Assembly: GCF_964355755.1 (NCBI RefSeq)
Contig: NC_092679.1
Coordinates: forward strand, 7,750,001 to 7,814,000
DNA: 64,000 nucleotides
Source of the DNA: Antedon mediterranea
Lineage: Eukaryota; Echinodermata; Crinoidea; Comatulida; Antedonidae
Direction of reading: 5' to 3'
Part shown: positions 10,401 through 23,754 of the stretch, piece after piece
How the letters are laid out: the number at the start of each line of letters is the position of its first letter
How positions within the stretch are numbered: the stretch's first letter is position 1
Position numbers and translations under genes: made by a program
The notes under the pieces: model-generated
Seen by the model: the letters and a program-made list of their open reading frames with translations, nothing else
Told to the model about the DNA's origin: nothing
Databases searched by the model: none

Positions 10401-13400
10401 TGTTCGATTCGCCGGAACCGAGCCGAACAGGTATGAAAGGCCCGATCCTGTTCACGAGACAACATACACAAGATGCTCTACATAAACAAAGTCCTATTAC
10501 AAGTCTTTAGGAGTTGTAATTTGTCATTAGAATTAATTTGTTCAACAACAAAAGTAAATTTTCCAGTTTGTAAATAATAGTTGTGTAGTTGGCAAAATCC
10601 ATCTTCTAAATAGTAAATAGTTTACAGTGCTTGTTTCTATGGGAATGTTTTCTTCTTCACATTTCAAGACTTTTTATTCTCTCATTTCTCTATGTTTCAT
10701 GATTATCTTGATAAACAATAATTGACTTGTTATAATTCATATTAGTATAGTTTAATGATTGCATTTAAGTCTGACTCTTATTGTTTTGTACGAGTTTAGG
10801 TTTTTAAATTAAACAGTTAACAAACATTTCTGTTTACTTATTTTCCACTCTTAACTGTAGTTTTTTTGAAAGTATAAAACCACAGAGCACTAATGAATTC
10901 TACACTTTATGGTAAAACAGATATTAATATACTTTAAATTTTTTAATTAATAACTTTTAGTTTTTTAATAGTCATACAGTAGAAAGTAGAATAGAATACA
11001 CATGGTTGCTTGAGTACAAATATCACTGTTATCTCATTACCTTAATGGAGGTCTAAGTTTTATTATCCAGATGACTTATATCACACTTATAACATATTTG
11101 AATATCATCAAATGAAAGTTTGATATTTGTTAGTTTTTTTCTCAGCTGCTCATATTTGTTTTATATTAGTCATTTAGAAGGTACATAAAATGCTATCTAG
11201 CTTAGGGCACTTGCCATACCATGGATAAACTTGGTGTAAGGTCAGCTCACAATTGCTCACTAGCCCCATTTATATACATTATAAAACATGCCATGATTAT
11301 GTTTTGTATAATCTATAAGATGCTCTATAAGAACCTTATAAATGTCTGTTACTCATTATCTATGTAATATATTGTTATATTGTTATTATTTGCTTTTGTT
11401 TTTATTTAAATTCTTGCTTGTCTTATTTGTTTCTATGTGCTTTATTTTACGTTTTGTAGTAGACGACTTTCATATGTGCCTTCGGACGGTTCAACATCCA
11501 CCAATTTGTATGATGTGTATGTGTATTTTATTTTGACTTTTTTTCTTTCATTTATATTATGTTAATTTTCATTTTTTAGTTTCATTAACCTTCATCTTCT
11601 ATTCAGCATCTTCCTGCATTTTTAGTTTCATGATTTCTTTGATTTTTTGTATTAAAAACATGTGTTTTACAACCAAAATAATAAATTACAACCAAAATAA
11701 TAAATTAATAATCCCTGTTGTTAAACTAATAATTTAATTTAATTTTTATTCATGGAGCTATAATTTAAGAGTAACAACACACTACATACTTATTTGATCT
11801 ATCATCTTTTCAGACATACTAAACTGTAACTTAATATTGTAATTTGAGTGCGTAATTTGAATTTTAAATTTCCGGGCGTGCACATTAAGCTTTTATTGTG
11901 AGTGTGCACACTGACCGTATGATTACAAGCAACTAAAAGAATTAGTTTAAAGTCGGTTTATTCCCCACAAAAGAGAGAAAACAATACAATATTACAAAAT
12001 CAAGTTTATAATTTTATAGCTCCATGTGTAGAACAAGAAAACGATTTACTATGCACTCTTAAGACTATTGTTAATTTGTCTACTTAAAGATGTATTGTCC
12101 CTTTGTCAAATTGCAAAAAAAAAAAAAAAAAAGATTTTGAAAAAAAGTGCGTCATTTTGAAGTATCATAATAGTTATTAATTTTCACCAAAAATGAGTTG
12201 AAAAAAAAAATCATTTAACTGAAATACAGACGTTTTTTTGGTTAAAAAAATAACTTTGACTTCCAGTCAAAGTTTTCTATCAAAACATATCTCATAATGC
12301 AACGCGCTTATTTGGCTACTCTGTATGCATAATCATAAAACTTCCTCGCAATCTGTGTGAAAACACCTTCTCAACCGTGACGAGTTGTAAACAATCCTAA
12401 TTAGCAACATGCATACTCATGGTTTGAAATCTTTGTTTTCTTTCGCTCGGGACGATTATCCAGACGAAATGCAATCAAATTAATTTAGCTGTTAATTACG
12501 TAAAATTGTTGTTTTTGGCTCGAATTTTCGACTTAAGGTGAATAACTTTAATATTACTTTAAATTTAGAATATTTTGACCTTCATTTTTTTGTGTTTCAA
12601 GGGACTACATCTTTAAAGTAAAAAATACAATGGGAACAATCATAGAGATATCAAGTTGACATTCAAAGTGTTATTAGATGGTACGTGTTTACAGCAGGCT
12701 GGTGTGTTAGTAGCCATACTCTATTTCATTAATAAAAAGGATGTGCACCAATTTGGAACTGTGACATTGTTCTATACTTGCACGCTGTTTATATTCCATG
12801 AGCTGTTTTATGATTGTATGAAATCAGTTCAATGCGTGGGATGTATGTAGTCATCTAAATTATCTTTAACACTATCTACCGTAACCTCAGCCGCTCATTA
12901 CCACAATTATATAGAATTATAAACTAGAGGATAATAACTGAAACTAATTTAAAATTGTTTTTCTTTTCATAAATAGGCTCTGCCTATTTTCTGACTAATC
13001 TTCTTGTAAATTTAGTTATTGTACAAACTATCAAATGTATTTCTTTGATTATATTAATAATTGCAAATTTAAGTTTAGCATTTCTTACTAGAATGAGTAG
13101 AATATTCATTGAAATAATATTTCAGACCTCAACATTTTGAATGTCTTTTCTTTCCTTAGCTGTTCTGAATGTTAAAGGTAACATTTCATTTTCTGGGAAA
13201 TAAGGGAAATTTCTTATTTTGGTTTAATTCTTCATTTTGATTTACTTCTTCATTCTAGCTTTGATAATTTTGATTTTAAAATAATTTTTGAGGTATAATT
13301 CTTTTAAACAAGATGTTACAGTAACACCAAAAAATAACTGAATATTTTCACTTCTCGACCATCAATAGGGAGCTTTTTATGTGTGATGACCTAGAAACTA

Positions 13401-16400
13401 GGACCTATGTATATTGTATTGGGGTAATTCATTGTATTGTTGGAATTGTCATCAAGTGAAGAAATACATCCCAATGTCCCCGTATGCAGACAATGAATTA
13501 AGATGACGTAACTAGTTTCTGGTCAACGCAAACTGAAAAACGCCCAATTCTCCAGAAGACTTGCGTTACTGCAAATGTTCTTTTCCATCTTATTGTACAA
13601 ATAGTGTAGTCTCGTTTGGGTATGTGTTTTCACTGTTGCAGATTTTCATTTCACATAATGATCTAGACATTACCAATTGATAACAAAATTCAATTATAAT
13701 CTGGTTTCTATTGCCTATTGGGTACTACAATCAATATTGTACTTTGGATGTGTATTTTGTAGGATGTATCAACAAATCGTGTAAAAGTTCATTTACTGAA
13801 GAATGAATTTTACACCTTATGTGACAGGGTTAGGTTTTTATTACATTCCTCTTTTGTGTGTTTAACTTATTTATGTTTTGAGAATCAAAACAATGATTTA
13901 CATTCATAATACTAATGGTATTTTATTGTAACATAGTTTTAAACAATTTTATTTAAACTGAATCTGTGATGTTTTTATAGAAAATGTTTTAACAAAAAAT
14001 AACGTTTGTAGGTGGTATTTTAAATTAGAAAAATGATTATCACTTAATATAACATCCCTTTGTGTACAATGTGGAATTCAGGGTTGTGCGTGATGTTTCT
14101 CAGGGTATTTCTAAAATTAATGTACTGTATTTTTGTTCATTTACTATTATCTCAGGTCACCAAACTTTATAGCACAGTGTTTTTCCATATAATATACATT
14201 TTTCATTGAATTTTTCTTCATATGTTTATTCACTTTTGATGTTTTTGGTCATTTTCCCACATTTTTAATATTCGTTGTACATTTAGAAAAGGTGGTATTT
14301 AGGTATAAGTAGTTAGGGGTGTGGAATCTGTGTTTTTTCTTTGCAAATACAACAAGAAAACATTTTGCATATAATTGTTTTTGTTCCTATGATTGTGTAG
14401 ATGGACAAGCATGTTTTTTGGTGATCATAGTAAAACCAATGATGATGATGATTCGGAGCCACACTATGAAGATTATGCTGTAAGAGACTGTACCTTATAA
14501 CTTTGTTTAATTATTATTGTTGAGTTATCATATCTGATGATAACACAGAAATATTTCCATGCCATTAGATTTATTTTGTATTCAGTGGCATAACGCAGGG
14601 GGGAAAGTTTCCGGGTGTTTAGCGCTCTTAAGAGGCAATCCAATGCTGGGTAGTTACACTGCATTGAGGCTGCTCATTCCCCTGGGTTTAGCCAGTGAGT
14701 GCTCATAGCCATACGCCACTGTATTGTTGAAAGCCCAGCTTCTCCTTATTGAATAAAACAGCCAACATTTTTTTCCTTCAACTCATAAATATTGACACTA
14801 TTGTAAAGTGTGAGAAAGAACAATTATTATTTGACTACCTCAACGATTATAGAACATACAGTTTTAGATACTACAGGGCAGAGATTGTGGAAAGCTTTAA
14901 CTCATTTATTCTATGCATGGCACCATTATTATCTAAATTGATAACATTTATTTTTATTACCGTTCTTATAGGGATTCTGTTCTTGGATCAGAGCTGTCTT
15001 CACAATTACGTAAGTACTTGAATATAAATAGTAGTAAAGAAAACCACTATGTACAGTAAAATGAGATGGAGCGAGTAAGTGCAGAAACTGTTTGAACATC
15101 AGCCTATTCTCACTCCTGGTTATTGTACATTATGACTGAATAAATATTATTATTAAAACTAGAAAAAATGTCAATAATGAGATGTTTCCAGAATTACTTT
15201 TTTTTCTTTGATAGAAGAAAGAGACATAGTAAAACATTACTCTTTATACAGCCAAGAATTAGTGCGGCAATTTCAGTAGATTCAATCAATCAATCAATCA
15301 ATCAGTAGATTGCTAATTATCTTGCAGTGATAACCAAATCAGGAGGAAGTCTGGAGTAGATGCCATTCAGTATCTTCAGTTCCAGCGCTACCTCATTGGT
15401 CTTGTAGTTATCATCTGTGTCCTGTCTATTGGGGTTATTCTACCGGTCAACTTCAGCGGTGACCAGGAAGGAGGAAAGCAGAACTTTGGCCATACAACCA
15501 TCAGTAACCTTCCAACTGAGTTAGTATTTATCAACGTTACTATTTACGGGGAAAAAGAAAGGGACCATACCCAAAATAGTATGCCCCCTATGCAAATTCA
15601 CTTCAGAATCCAAGATGTATCGTTTATAGACTGAGATACAGAGTAGTTGTTTCCATTACCATCAGTCTTATATGAACATTAGAATACAGTATAAGATAAG
15701 TACTGTCTTTATAATGCTGCGTTGGTATTATTATTATTACCTTTTTTGAATGATACTGTGGCCTTGTAATCACTATTATAAATAAGATATTTACAGTATA
15801 CATTTTGTTATTGTTTTTTTCAGCTCTAAAGCATTATGGGTGCATACGTTCTTTGCAATGATTTATTTTGTCATCGCCATTATTGCTCTTCGACATTTCA
15901 AACAACATCTGCCTAACAGAGAGGAACCAAGTCATGTATGTATCAAATAGTATTGTCATCTCAAATTATTTACACATTAATGTTCTCTCTTAATGTCATA
16001 ATTTCACAAGTTGATGTTATTTGTACTGAATGTATTAATTGTTTCAGATATCAAGGACTCTGTTTGTTATTGGCATTCCATTGGAGAGGACAGAGCCTGC
16101 TCTTATTCGCCAACATTTCCAGTAAGTATTGATCTAATTCAGGTATATTTTCATATACTATGCACCTGAAATAAATAGAATGTATTTATGATACATAATA
16201 CTCAATATTATTTCCTACTCACTGCATATTATAAAACTCATTGTGAAAACCATCATTTATTCACAAACATTTTGGACCATTCCATACTAAATTTCTTTAG
16301 AATGGCAGAGTTGACTGTCGTTATATATTTTTATAAAACAATTTTTATTTACTTTTATACTGCGGTAATATTACAAATGTTGTACTGTGATGTTACAAAT

Positions 16401-19400
16401 GTTCTACTGTGATGTTACAAATGTTCTACTGTGATGTTACAAATGTTCTACTGTGATGTTACAAATGTTGTACTGTGATGTTACAAATGTTGTACTGTGA
16501 TGTTACAAATGTTGTACTGTGATGTTACAAATGTTCATTAGGTGTACATCCCCATTAGAACTTTTTGGTCAAAATCCTTATCAGATAAATCAACTTAGCA
16601 GGTGATTAATTACCTGAATCCTATTATACCCCTGTGATTTTATTAGCTCTCTTGTAATTGATTGATTAGGACAAGGTACATTCTTCAGTATGCAAGGTCA
16701 ATGGTCAGGCAAAAACTAGCAGAATTCGGCAATGATCAAATAGTTTAATGACCTGCCTATCAAAGTTGGACTTAAATAAACACATGTCACAGTAGGAGGT
16801 TAATTGACATTTACCCGAAGTTTTGAAAAACTTCGGGTAAAAATGAACACATTCTCTAATGGGGCTGTACACGTAATGTTGTACTGTAATATTACAAATG
16901 TTCTACTGTGATGTTACAAATGTTCTACTGTGATGTTACAAATGTTCTACTGTGATGTTACAAATGTTGTACTGTGATGTTACAAATGTTGTACTGTGAT
17001 GTTACAAATGATGTACTGTGATGTTACAAATGTTCTACTGTGATGTTACAAATGTTCTACTGTGATGTTACAAATGTTCTACTGTGATGTTACAAATGTT
17101 GTACTGTGATGTTACAAATGTTCTACTGTGATGTTACAAATGTTCTACTGTGATGTTACAAATGTTCTACTGTGATGTTACAAATGTTGTACTGTGATGT
17201 TACAAATGTTGTACTGTGATGTTACAAATGTTCTACTGTGATGTTACAAATGTTGTACTGTGATGTTACAAATGTTGTACTGTGATGTTACAAATGTTCT
17301 ACTGTGATGTTACAAATGTTGTACTGTGATGTTACAAATGTTCTACTGTGATGTTACAAATGTTCTACTGTGATGTTACAAATGTTCTACTGTGATGTTA
17401 CAAATGTTCTACTGTGATGTTACAAATGTTGTACTGTGATGTTACAAATGTTGTACTGTGATGTTACAAATGTTCTACTGTGATGTTACAAATGTTGTAC
17501 TGTGATGTTACAAATGTTCTACTGTGATGTTTCAAATGTTCTACTGTGATGTTACAAATGTTCTACTGTGATGTTCAATTCAATTCAATTCAGATAATAT
17601 TTATTTAGATAATAATGAATGAATGTACTGTGATGTTACAAATGTTGTACTGTGATGTTTCAAATGTTCTACTGTGATGTTACAAATGTTCTACTGTGAT
17701 GTTCAATTCAATTCAATTCAGATAATATTTATTTAGATAATAATGAATGAATGTACTGTGATGTTACAAATGTTGTACTGTGATGTTTCAAATGTTCTAC
17801 TGTGATGTTACAAATGTTCTACTGTGATGTTACAAATGTTCTACTGTGATGTTACAAATGTTCTTTTAAATTGAATACAAACATAAATCAAATTACTTAT
17901 GAAATATACGATCAAATTCAATTTTTCAGGATGTTAGCGGAGACTAATAATAGCAAATAATCAATCATAGTTGACGGAACCATTAGGGATATTCTCAGAA
18001 ATTCCAGCTTTTAGACACAAAAGCAATATATTTTAATTCACAATAAAACCGATTATAAACGAAAGGTAGACCAAAAAGATCGCAGCTTGAACAAGTTGGT
18101 TTAATAAATAATTAAAACAAAAAAATGAAATAAATAGACATCAATATATAGGTCAATAAACTTTAAAATTAGTTTCAGTCATCTTGGTATTTATTTCTAA
18201 AAACTTTGTTTTTGTCTTCAGGGAGGCCTATCCTGATGTTGAAGTGACTGATGTTCAATTTGCATATGACATTTCAAGACTACAGTACTTGGATCAGGCA
18301 AGGTAAAGTTTACTTTTATATTGTTTATTCATATCACATTTTGCAACCAAGCCGAAGACAAACTGGAGGCAGTAAAGTAAAAATCGAGTGATGAAAGAGA
18401 AGATGATTTTCTTCCAGCTGCTGATAATTTGTCTTTCCGAAATGCTACATATCTAGCAATTGCTATCTCACTATCTTGTGAACATTTAGACTCTGTAATA
18501 GCTATTACATCCGTTTAGTTTAGTAAAGATTACTGTATTTCTTGTTGAATTTTAGTCAAAATCTAAAAAGATTTTTTTTCAATGTCCAGAAAAGACGCAC
18601 AGGCCAATCGTATTGCGTGCGAGTCTATGCAGCAATCTAGTGGTGTTGCTCCCACTCTACGTCCGGGACTGTGTGGCCAAATTGGCTGTCATGATTGCTG
18701 TGGAGGGCCTAAGGTAAATATTAGATATACAAATAATATTAATTTCAAGTTTTGTCAAATAAAAATAATATCATGTTTAATCATGTACCAGTGAATACTT
18801 AACACCAACTAAAATATATATTTGACTTGTTGTCCATGAAAAATTGTTGGGGTACTATTAGTGCAGTTTCACATCACTATAACAATGTTTTTCAAGTGAA
18901 GAGTGTTTGGGAGATATCACTGTCCTTATTACCTTTATTGTATACATTTAGTAGCCTTTAATTATACTGGTTCTATATTTAATATAGGTGGATGCTATAG
19001 AATATTATTCAAGGCAAGCAGACCATTTGGCATCTGCTGTCATGACAGAAAAACAGAGTGCACTTCAGAGTAACTTGGGAATGGCGTTTGTCACAGTGAG
19101 CACAGTAGAGGCTGGTGCCAGGTTAGAATGATCATTTACAGTACATATTAATTATCTTAAACTCTTACTGACGACGTTCTAAGTATTCAATTGTTTATGT
19201 TTTGTTTTGTATCTTGTTTTGCTTTTTGTTTTTTAATTTTAATGTATCCATTTCTGGAAGCTTGTGCTGAAATAGAATAAATTGAATAAATTAGCTTATA
19301 ATTATAAGAAAGTATATTGAGTAATAATTTACATTCTCAAAACATCAGTGTGGTTTAACTTTTTAACTTAAATATTTTATGTGTGAGATCAGAGGGATTA

Positions 19401-22400
19401 TGTAAAGGATGTATTTTTTTTTAAGGATTGTGAGTGATTATGCCACATTAAAGACTGGACCACCCACTGTGTCTAGTGTTAGTCGCACTGTTCACTCAAC
19501 CACCTGGACTGTAGATTACGCTCCATGGCCTGATGATATTATCTGGTAGGTCAGTTTCTATATTTATTTATTTGTTGACCCATAGAGATATAATATCTCT
19601 ATGGTTGACCATGCACCTTTAAATTGGTAGTATTCTTCTGTCCATATCTTGGTTGGTTTTAACTGTAAAGAGCAATGCTATTTTAATGTTAAAGAAGTTC
19701 TGATGTTGCATGGAGGTAATTATTAATGTTTCTTTCAGGCAAAATCTTTCTGTGAGCAATTTAAAATGGTGGGTCAGTGTAATAACAGTAAATATATGTA
19801 AGTACTCATTTTAAAATAACTAAATGCTTAAATTAATAATTGAAAGAAGCTTTGATTGAGGAGAGAATCATCAGCAAGCAAATAATTGAATACAAGACAG
19901 TTAAAAGCATTTCTCTTTTGTTTAGGTTTATTTTTGGTGTTGTTTTTCCTGACTACTCCATCTGTTATACTAACAAGTCTTGACAGTACAAATTATAAAA
20001 ACGCCATTGATAACTTGAATGTAAGTATTTTACAAATTCTATAAATATTTATTTCATTTCTTTTCAAGTATGCATTTATTTTTCTTTTAAATAAATACAG
20101 ACTGAAGTAATAAAACCAAAAAAGCAAAAGCTTTGGACTAACACAACATACAGTAATTATTTTTTTATTTTACAGTCTGCTGTAATATCGCAGTTCTTAC
20201 CAACACTGCTATTGTTGATGTTTGCTGCCCTCCTACCACAGCTCGTAATCTATTCCAGCTACTACTTTGAATATCATTGGACACGTACAACGCTAAATCA
20301 TGTTATAATGCGCAAAACTTATGTCTTTCTTATGTTGATGCTGCTTATACTGCCCTCTCTAGGCTTAGCAAGGTACGATCTTGACTTATTATTTAGTGAA
20401 TTAATTGTATGACTGATTTATGATTTCAAAAATTAAAATTGTATATAGCCTTTAAATGCTGTAACATCAATTCAATGACTGTCCAGTAAATATATGTTGT
20501 TGGTTAATCTTCAGTGCCCAGGCCTTGTTTGAGTATACTCTAAGTGATCAAGAAAACATTAAGATGAGATGGGGGTAAGTGATGGGCTATTGATTAAAAT
20601 CATTTACATCAATGTTACTTTCATCCTCATGAGTATGGATTGATAACCACATATATCATTTGAATGAAAGTTTATACATGTTAGTATAGAACTAGATTAA
20701 ATGCACAGTCAATTCAACATACCATAATTTGAATTTTTGACATGTAATTTTCAATATATCATAATACCATTCATTCACATTCATCAACATTTTTATTCCA
20801 AGATCAAAAATAAAATTTGATCTTTATGAATATTATTGTAATTATCATGATTATGTCCATCTTGGCCATATATCTCATGTCTTATGTCATTTAATGTTTC
20901 TTAGTTGTATGTTTCTACCTGACAACGGAGCTTTCTTTGTAAACTACATCATCACGTCTGCATTTATCGGAACTGCTCTTGAGTTGATCAGATTCCCTGA
21001 GCTATTTCTATACATTATCACAATGGTTTGGACGAGATCTGAAGCAGAAAAAATTACTGCTAGAAAGGTAGGCTGTATTAGCCAGTAGAATGGCCTGGTA
21101 GTTGCCTTGTAATTTCAGGGACTTGGTTTAAACTAAACGTTGCTAATAACTTCTTCCAATGCTTCCAATAAAGATATAGAAATACTTTCTACAGCTAAAT
21201 GTTATACCTTGAGACATATGAGGCTGTACCTATGTGTCCCTCCCCTCTATCCAACCATTTCCTAATAATTTTAAGGAGAAAACTTCATAATAACTAAAAA
21301 ATTATTCTTTTAATTTTCTTTCTTTCCAGAAATTAGCCTATGAATTCCAATATGGTGTGAATTATGCATGGATGTTAACACTGTTTAGTATAGTATTTGC
21401 CTACAGTATAACGTGTCCCCTTATAGTCCCATTTGGTAAGTTTTAATGACCATTTTGCTAAGTCCATACATAAATTTGAACAATATATTTTGTTTTATTC
21501 TTTGGAGCCCACACACTACTACTGTATACAGACAGTCAGGTTTACTGAAAATAATTTTTAATTTAAATTATTTGTAATTGCATTGCAGAATCTTTGTTGA
21601 TCATGTTTGTTATTTTGTAGGTATGGTGTATTTCATATTCAAGCATATGGTTGATCGTTACAACATATATTTTGCATATGCACCATCTAGAATTGACAAG
21701 GGAATCCACGATAGCGCTGGCAACTTTGTTGTGATTTCGGGGATTATTCTTCAGCTTTCAATACTTTTCTTCTCTGTGTTAAGATTAGGTTTGTATCAAA
21801 TTACAACTTATTACAATATTGTAGTTTTGTTTCCGATTGATGATGCCATAGACTCTAAAGCCAGATAACTAATACCAGAAATGGTAATCAATAAGAACTT
21901 TTTCTGTTATTCAATGAGTAGAAAAACCTCTAGAGCCTCTTTCTCACAGAGCTCTGCGCTAGGAATATTGCGGGAATATACCATTACAATGCCGGTATGA
22001 TTTTCTGTGAGAACGGGTCGTCTCGACAGGACCTGCTTTAGACCTAGTAATATTCTAGGGATATTCCCCGCAATGCCAGACGGGCATTCTGTGAAAACGT
22101 AACGCCGTTATATTCCGGGGTTATATTTAATTCCCCGTCGAGGCTTTGACACCTTGAGCGGTCAAGTGTATCACTTTGGCGCCGATTCAATTCAATTAAC
22201 AATAATAATAATAATGTCGAACTGGAGGGATAATGAGATAAGAGAGCTGCTTAAATAAGGGGACAAGAAGAAATTTGTAGCATACAGTACTCTATAGGCC
22301 TAGGCTAGGCAATAGCTCTTTGTTGGTGCCTGACCCTTGTACAGCCTTCTAAGGTGTTTTACAGATTGCTGATGACGGCTAATTAATTGCTGTACCTGTA

Positions 22401-23475
22401 TAATATATGCACAATATACTGTACATAGCATGTATTGCATAAATACGCTATAAAGGAAGATAGTAATCTGTAACTTAAAATTCGCCGCCATATATCGCTA
22501 GACAAAAATAATAATAAAGGAGGCCCTCAATAATTATTTTGTCAGAGACTTTTTATTGGCCGAATATGCCCGACTCCTTTCTCACAGAAAGCCGGTATAT
22601 ACCGGTTATATTTCCGGCACGATAGTCCGATGAGAATGGGTATATGCCGGTAACGATACCGGCACGATGCCACCATAATACCGGTATATTGCAGGCACAT
22701 CTGTAAGAAAGGGGCTTAGGGAAAACATTTAGGACCCAAATGTCCCTGTAACACATTGCCCCTCATTTGTGTCATGGGAACGTAAGAGGGATTCTATAAC
22801 TAAATTTTCTTTTATTATTTTGAACAGGATCTGTAGATCCTCATTCCATTGTATCAGCAATATTTCTCGTCATATGTATTGGATATTACGTGGCTAAATT
22901 TTGCTTTCATCTATGGACTGGCTATATACCTCCTAGTTATAGTGAATTTGATAATATTGAACAACCAAGTACTATTAAGGAAACTGAACTCAAGGTAGGT
23001 ATCATTTCATATGTAACTAACACACACGCACTCTAAGTACTAACTTCATTTGCGGTGTCCCAGCCATGTTCTTATCTTCTTTACATTTTTATAATAATAT
23101 ACAAATACTTTATTTACATTATGCTGTAAAACACATTTTTTTTATTTACCCAGTAGGCAAATATAGGAAAATGATCAGCACACATAAAGTGTGCAATGTA
23201 TGTAAAGGAGCTAACAGCTTTCCCACCTGAAAGACTAAACACTTATAATTGCATCTTTTAACACATCTTTTAATTTTCACAATCTGTTTTTGTTTCTTCA
23301 GAATTTTGTTCCCGACGTTTTGATGAAAGAAGGAGATGGTGAGAGCGATCCTAAGGTAACGTCATCGTTGCCAAGACATGCCTATGGTACAATGGGACCT
23401 TCTGCGGATGTTGACAGTAAAGCGACTGTTATTGAGCCTAGCAATAATATTGAAACTAATCATTATCAATCATAA
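7406..23475 (+). CDS. TMEM63: TMEM63 (OSCA/TMEM63 mechanosensitive ion channel), 21 coding exons, 793 aa
   Basis: TMEM63 proteins are stretch- and osmolarity-activated cation channels of plasma or endolysosomal membranes, related to plant OSCA and to TMC/TMEM16. Coding exons: 7406-7537, 7660-7742, 9712-9735, 14401-14479, 14972-15009, 15328-15519, 15824-15935, 16048-16121, 18222-18302, 18590-18713, 18988-19121, 19426-19545, 19739-19797, 19926-20020, 20176-20372, 20515-20574, 20905-21067, 21330-21435, 21621-21788, 22828-22994, 23302-23475. All joins use GT-AG and keep phase; the total is 2382 bases, 793 codons plus stop, close to vertebrate paralogues. Family landmarks appear in order: GFCSW; the first pore-side helix with LPVNFSGD and FGHTTISNL; a cytosolic RRM-like loop (LFVIGIPLE ... 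LGMAFVTV) with a Cys-rich [11 protein letters not shown] hairpin; then [30 protein letters not shown] and [13 protein letters not shown]. The ATG at 7406 follows a likely acceptor at 7372-7373, so an upstream non-coding exon is expected. The short N-terminus and the last exon tail are the least conserved parts. Confidence 0.93.
9319..9528. repeat. 35-bp minisatellite, 6 units, in a TMEM63 intron
   Basis: Six head-to-tail copies of a 35-bp unit containing AGAAGATGATGTTGATGATC followed by TTAGCAAA. Units differ by one to three bases. The array lies in the intron between the second and third coding exons, just upstream of the 24-base microexon at 9712-9735. Confidence 0.92.
10277..10443. mobile_element. 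Small MITE in a TMEM63 intron (about 167 bp)
   Basis: The left end GGGTCTTTCACACC is mirrored by GGTATGAAAGGCCC at the right. Inside, CCGGCGCCGG and GCCGGAACCGAGCC are GC-rich partners. It has no coding capacity and I did not identify a target duplication. A truncated SINE segment abuts its right end. Confidence 0.55.
10448..10530 (-). mobile_element. Truncated SINE body, inverted
   Basis: This segment is the reverse complement of the middle of the tRNA-type SINE at 54256-54515. Shared words include GATGCTCTACATAAACAAAG and ATTACAAGTCTTT. Both the tRNA-like head and the A-rich tail are missing. Confidence 0.7.
12088..12612. mobile_element. piggyBac-type MITE with TTAA target sites (525 bp)
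   Basis: The element begins AGATGTATTGTCCC and ends GGGACTACATCT. TTAA sits immediately outside both ends, at 12084-12087 and 12613-12616. TTAA duplication is the hallmark of piggyBac superfamily insertion. No transposase frame is present. It contains an A-run near 12115-12132 and lies in the large TMEM63 intron. Confidence 0.75.
14583..14721. mobile_element. hAT-like MITE, copy A (139 bp)
   Basis: The ends are CAGTGGCATAACGCAG and a mirrored ATACGCCACTG. The interior shares TTTAGCGCTCTTAAG-type and GGTTTAGCCAGTGAG words with the element at 23755-23891, in the opposite orientation. The flanks do not show a clean duplication. It lies in the TMEM63 intron after the fourth coding exon. Confidence 0.65.
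16368..17864. repeat. 22-bp minisatellite, more than 40 units, with two interruptions
   Basis: The unit is ATGTTACAAATGTTCTACTGTG, alternating with a variant carrying GTTGTAC (written here as 22-base period; see positions 16400-16535 and 16900-17570). An unrelated inverted-repeat insert splits the array near 16539-16872. Near the right end a segment with CAATTCAATTCAATTCAG occurs twice, at 17576 and 17704. This gives a 128-bp higher-order unit. The whole array is within one TMEM63 intron between the exons at 16048-16121 and 18222-18302. Confidence 0.93.
16539..16872. mobile_element. Inverted-repeat MITE nested inside the 22-bp minisatellite (about 330 bp)
   Basis: The left end CATTAGGTGTACATCCCCAT is mirrored by a right end with ATGGGGCTGTACACGTAATG. 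Minisatellite units on both sides read through the insertion point with a few bases duplicated. The exact length of the duplication is ambiguous (2-6 bases). An internal hairpin, TTACCCGAAG / CTTCGGGTAA, sits at about 16813-16842. Confidence 0.75.
21938..22720. mobile_element. Inverted-repeat element in a TMEM63 intron (about 780 bp)
   Basis: The left end AGCCTCTTTCTCACAGAG is mirrored by a right end with CTGTAAGAAAGGGGCT. Inside both ends are GC-rich words, including GCCGGTAT and repeated ATACCGG. TAG on both sides may be a 3-bp target duplication. No transposase frame was found. Confidence 0.6.
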
Positions 23476-23490
23476 TATTATTAGCATCAA

Positions 23491-23562
23491 TGTCTGTTTA
23501 GCTGGATATGTCTGTTTAGCTGGATATGTCTGTTTAGCTGGATATGTCTGTTTAGCTGGATA
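23491..23562. repeat. 18-bp tandem repeat, 4 perfect units, in the TMEM63 3' UTR
   Basis: The unit TGTCTGTTTAGCTGGATA is repeated four times without error, starting 15 bases after the TMEM63 stop codon. The period is a multiple of three, and each unit contains TAG in one frame only. An overlapping frame is open and repeats a YVCLAG hexapeptide. It lies after the gene's own stop, so I read it as UTR repeat rather than protein. Confidence 0.95.
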
Positions 23563-23754
23563 CAAGTTTCGTAGCCAAGCTACTGTTAAATTACAATATG
23601 GATATGTTTAATGAATGCAATGGAGCAAAGACAAGCTAAACACTTCACAGTGTATCAATTACTATTTTGTCACACTTAAATTTGTAAACGAATATTTCAT
23701 TATTAGTCCCCAGCTTTCTAGTTCCAACTAATCCTTTCCTGGTTCAGTGGTGAA

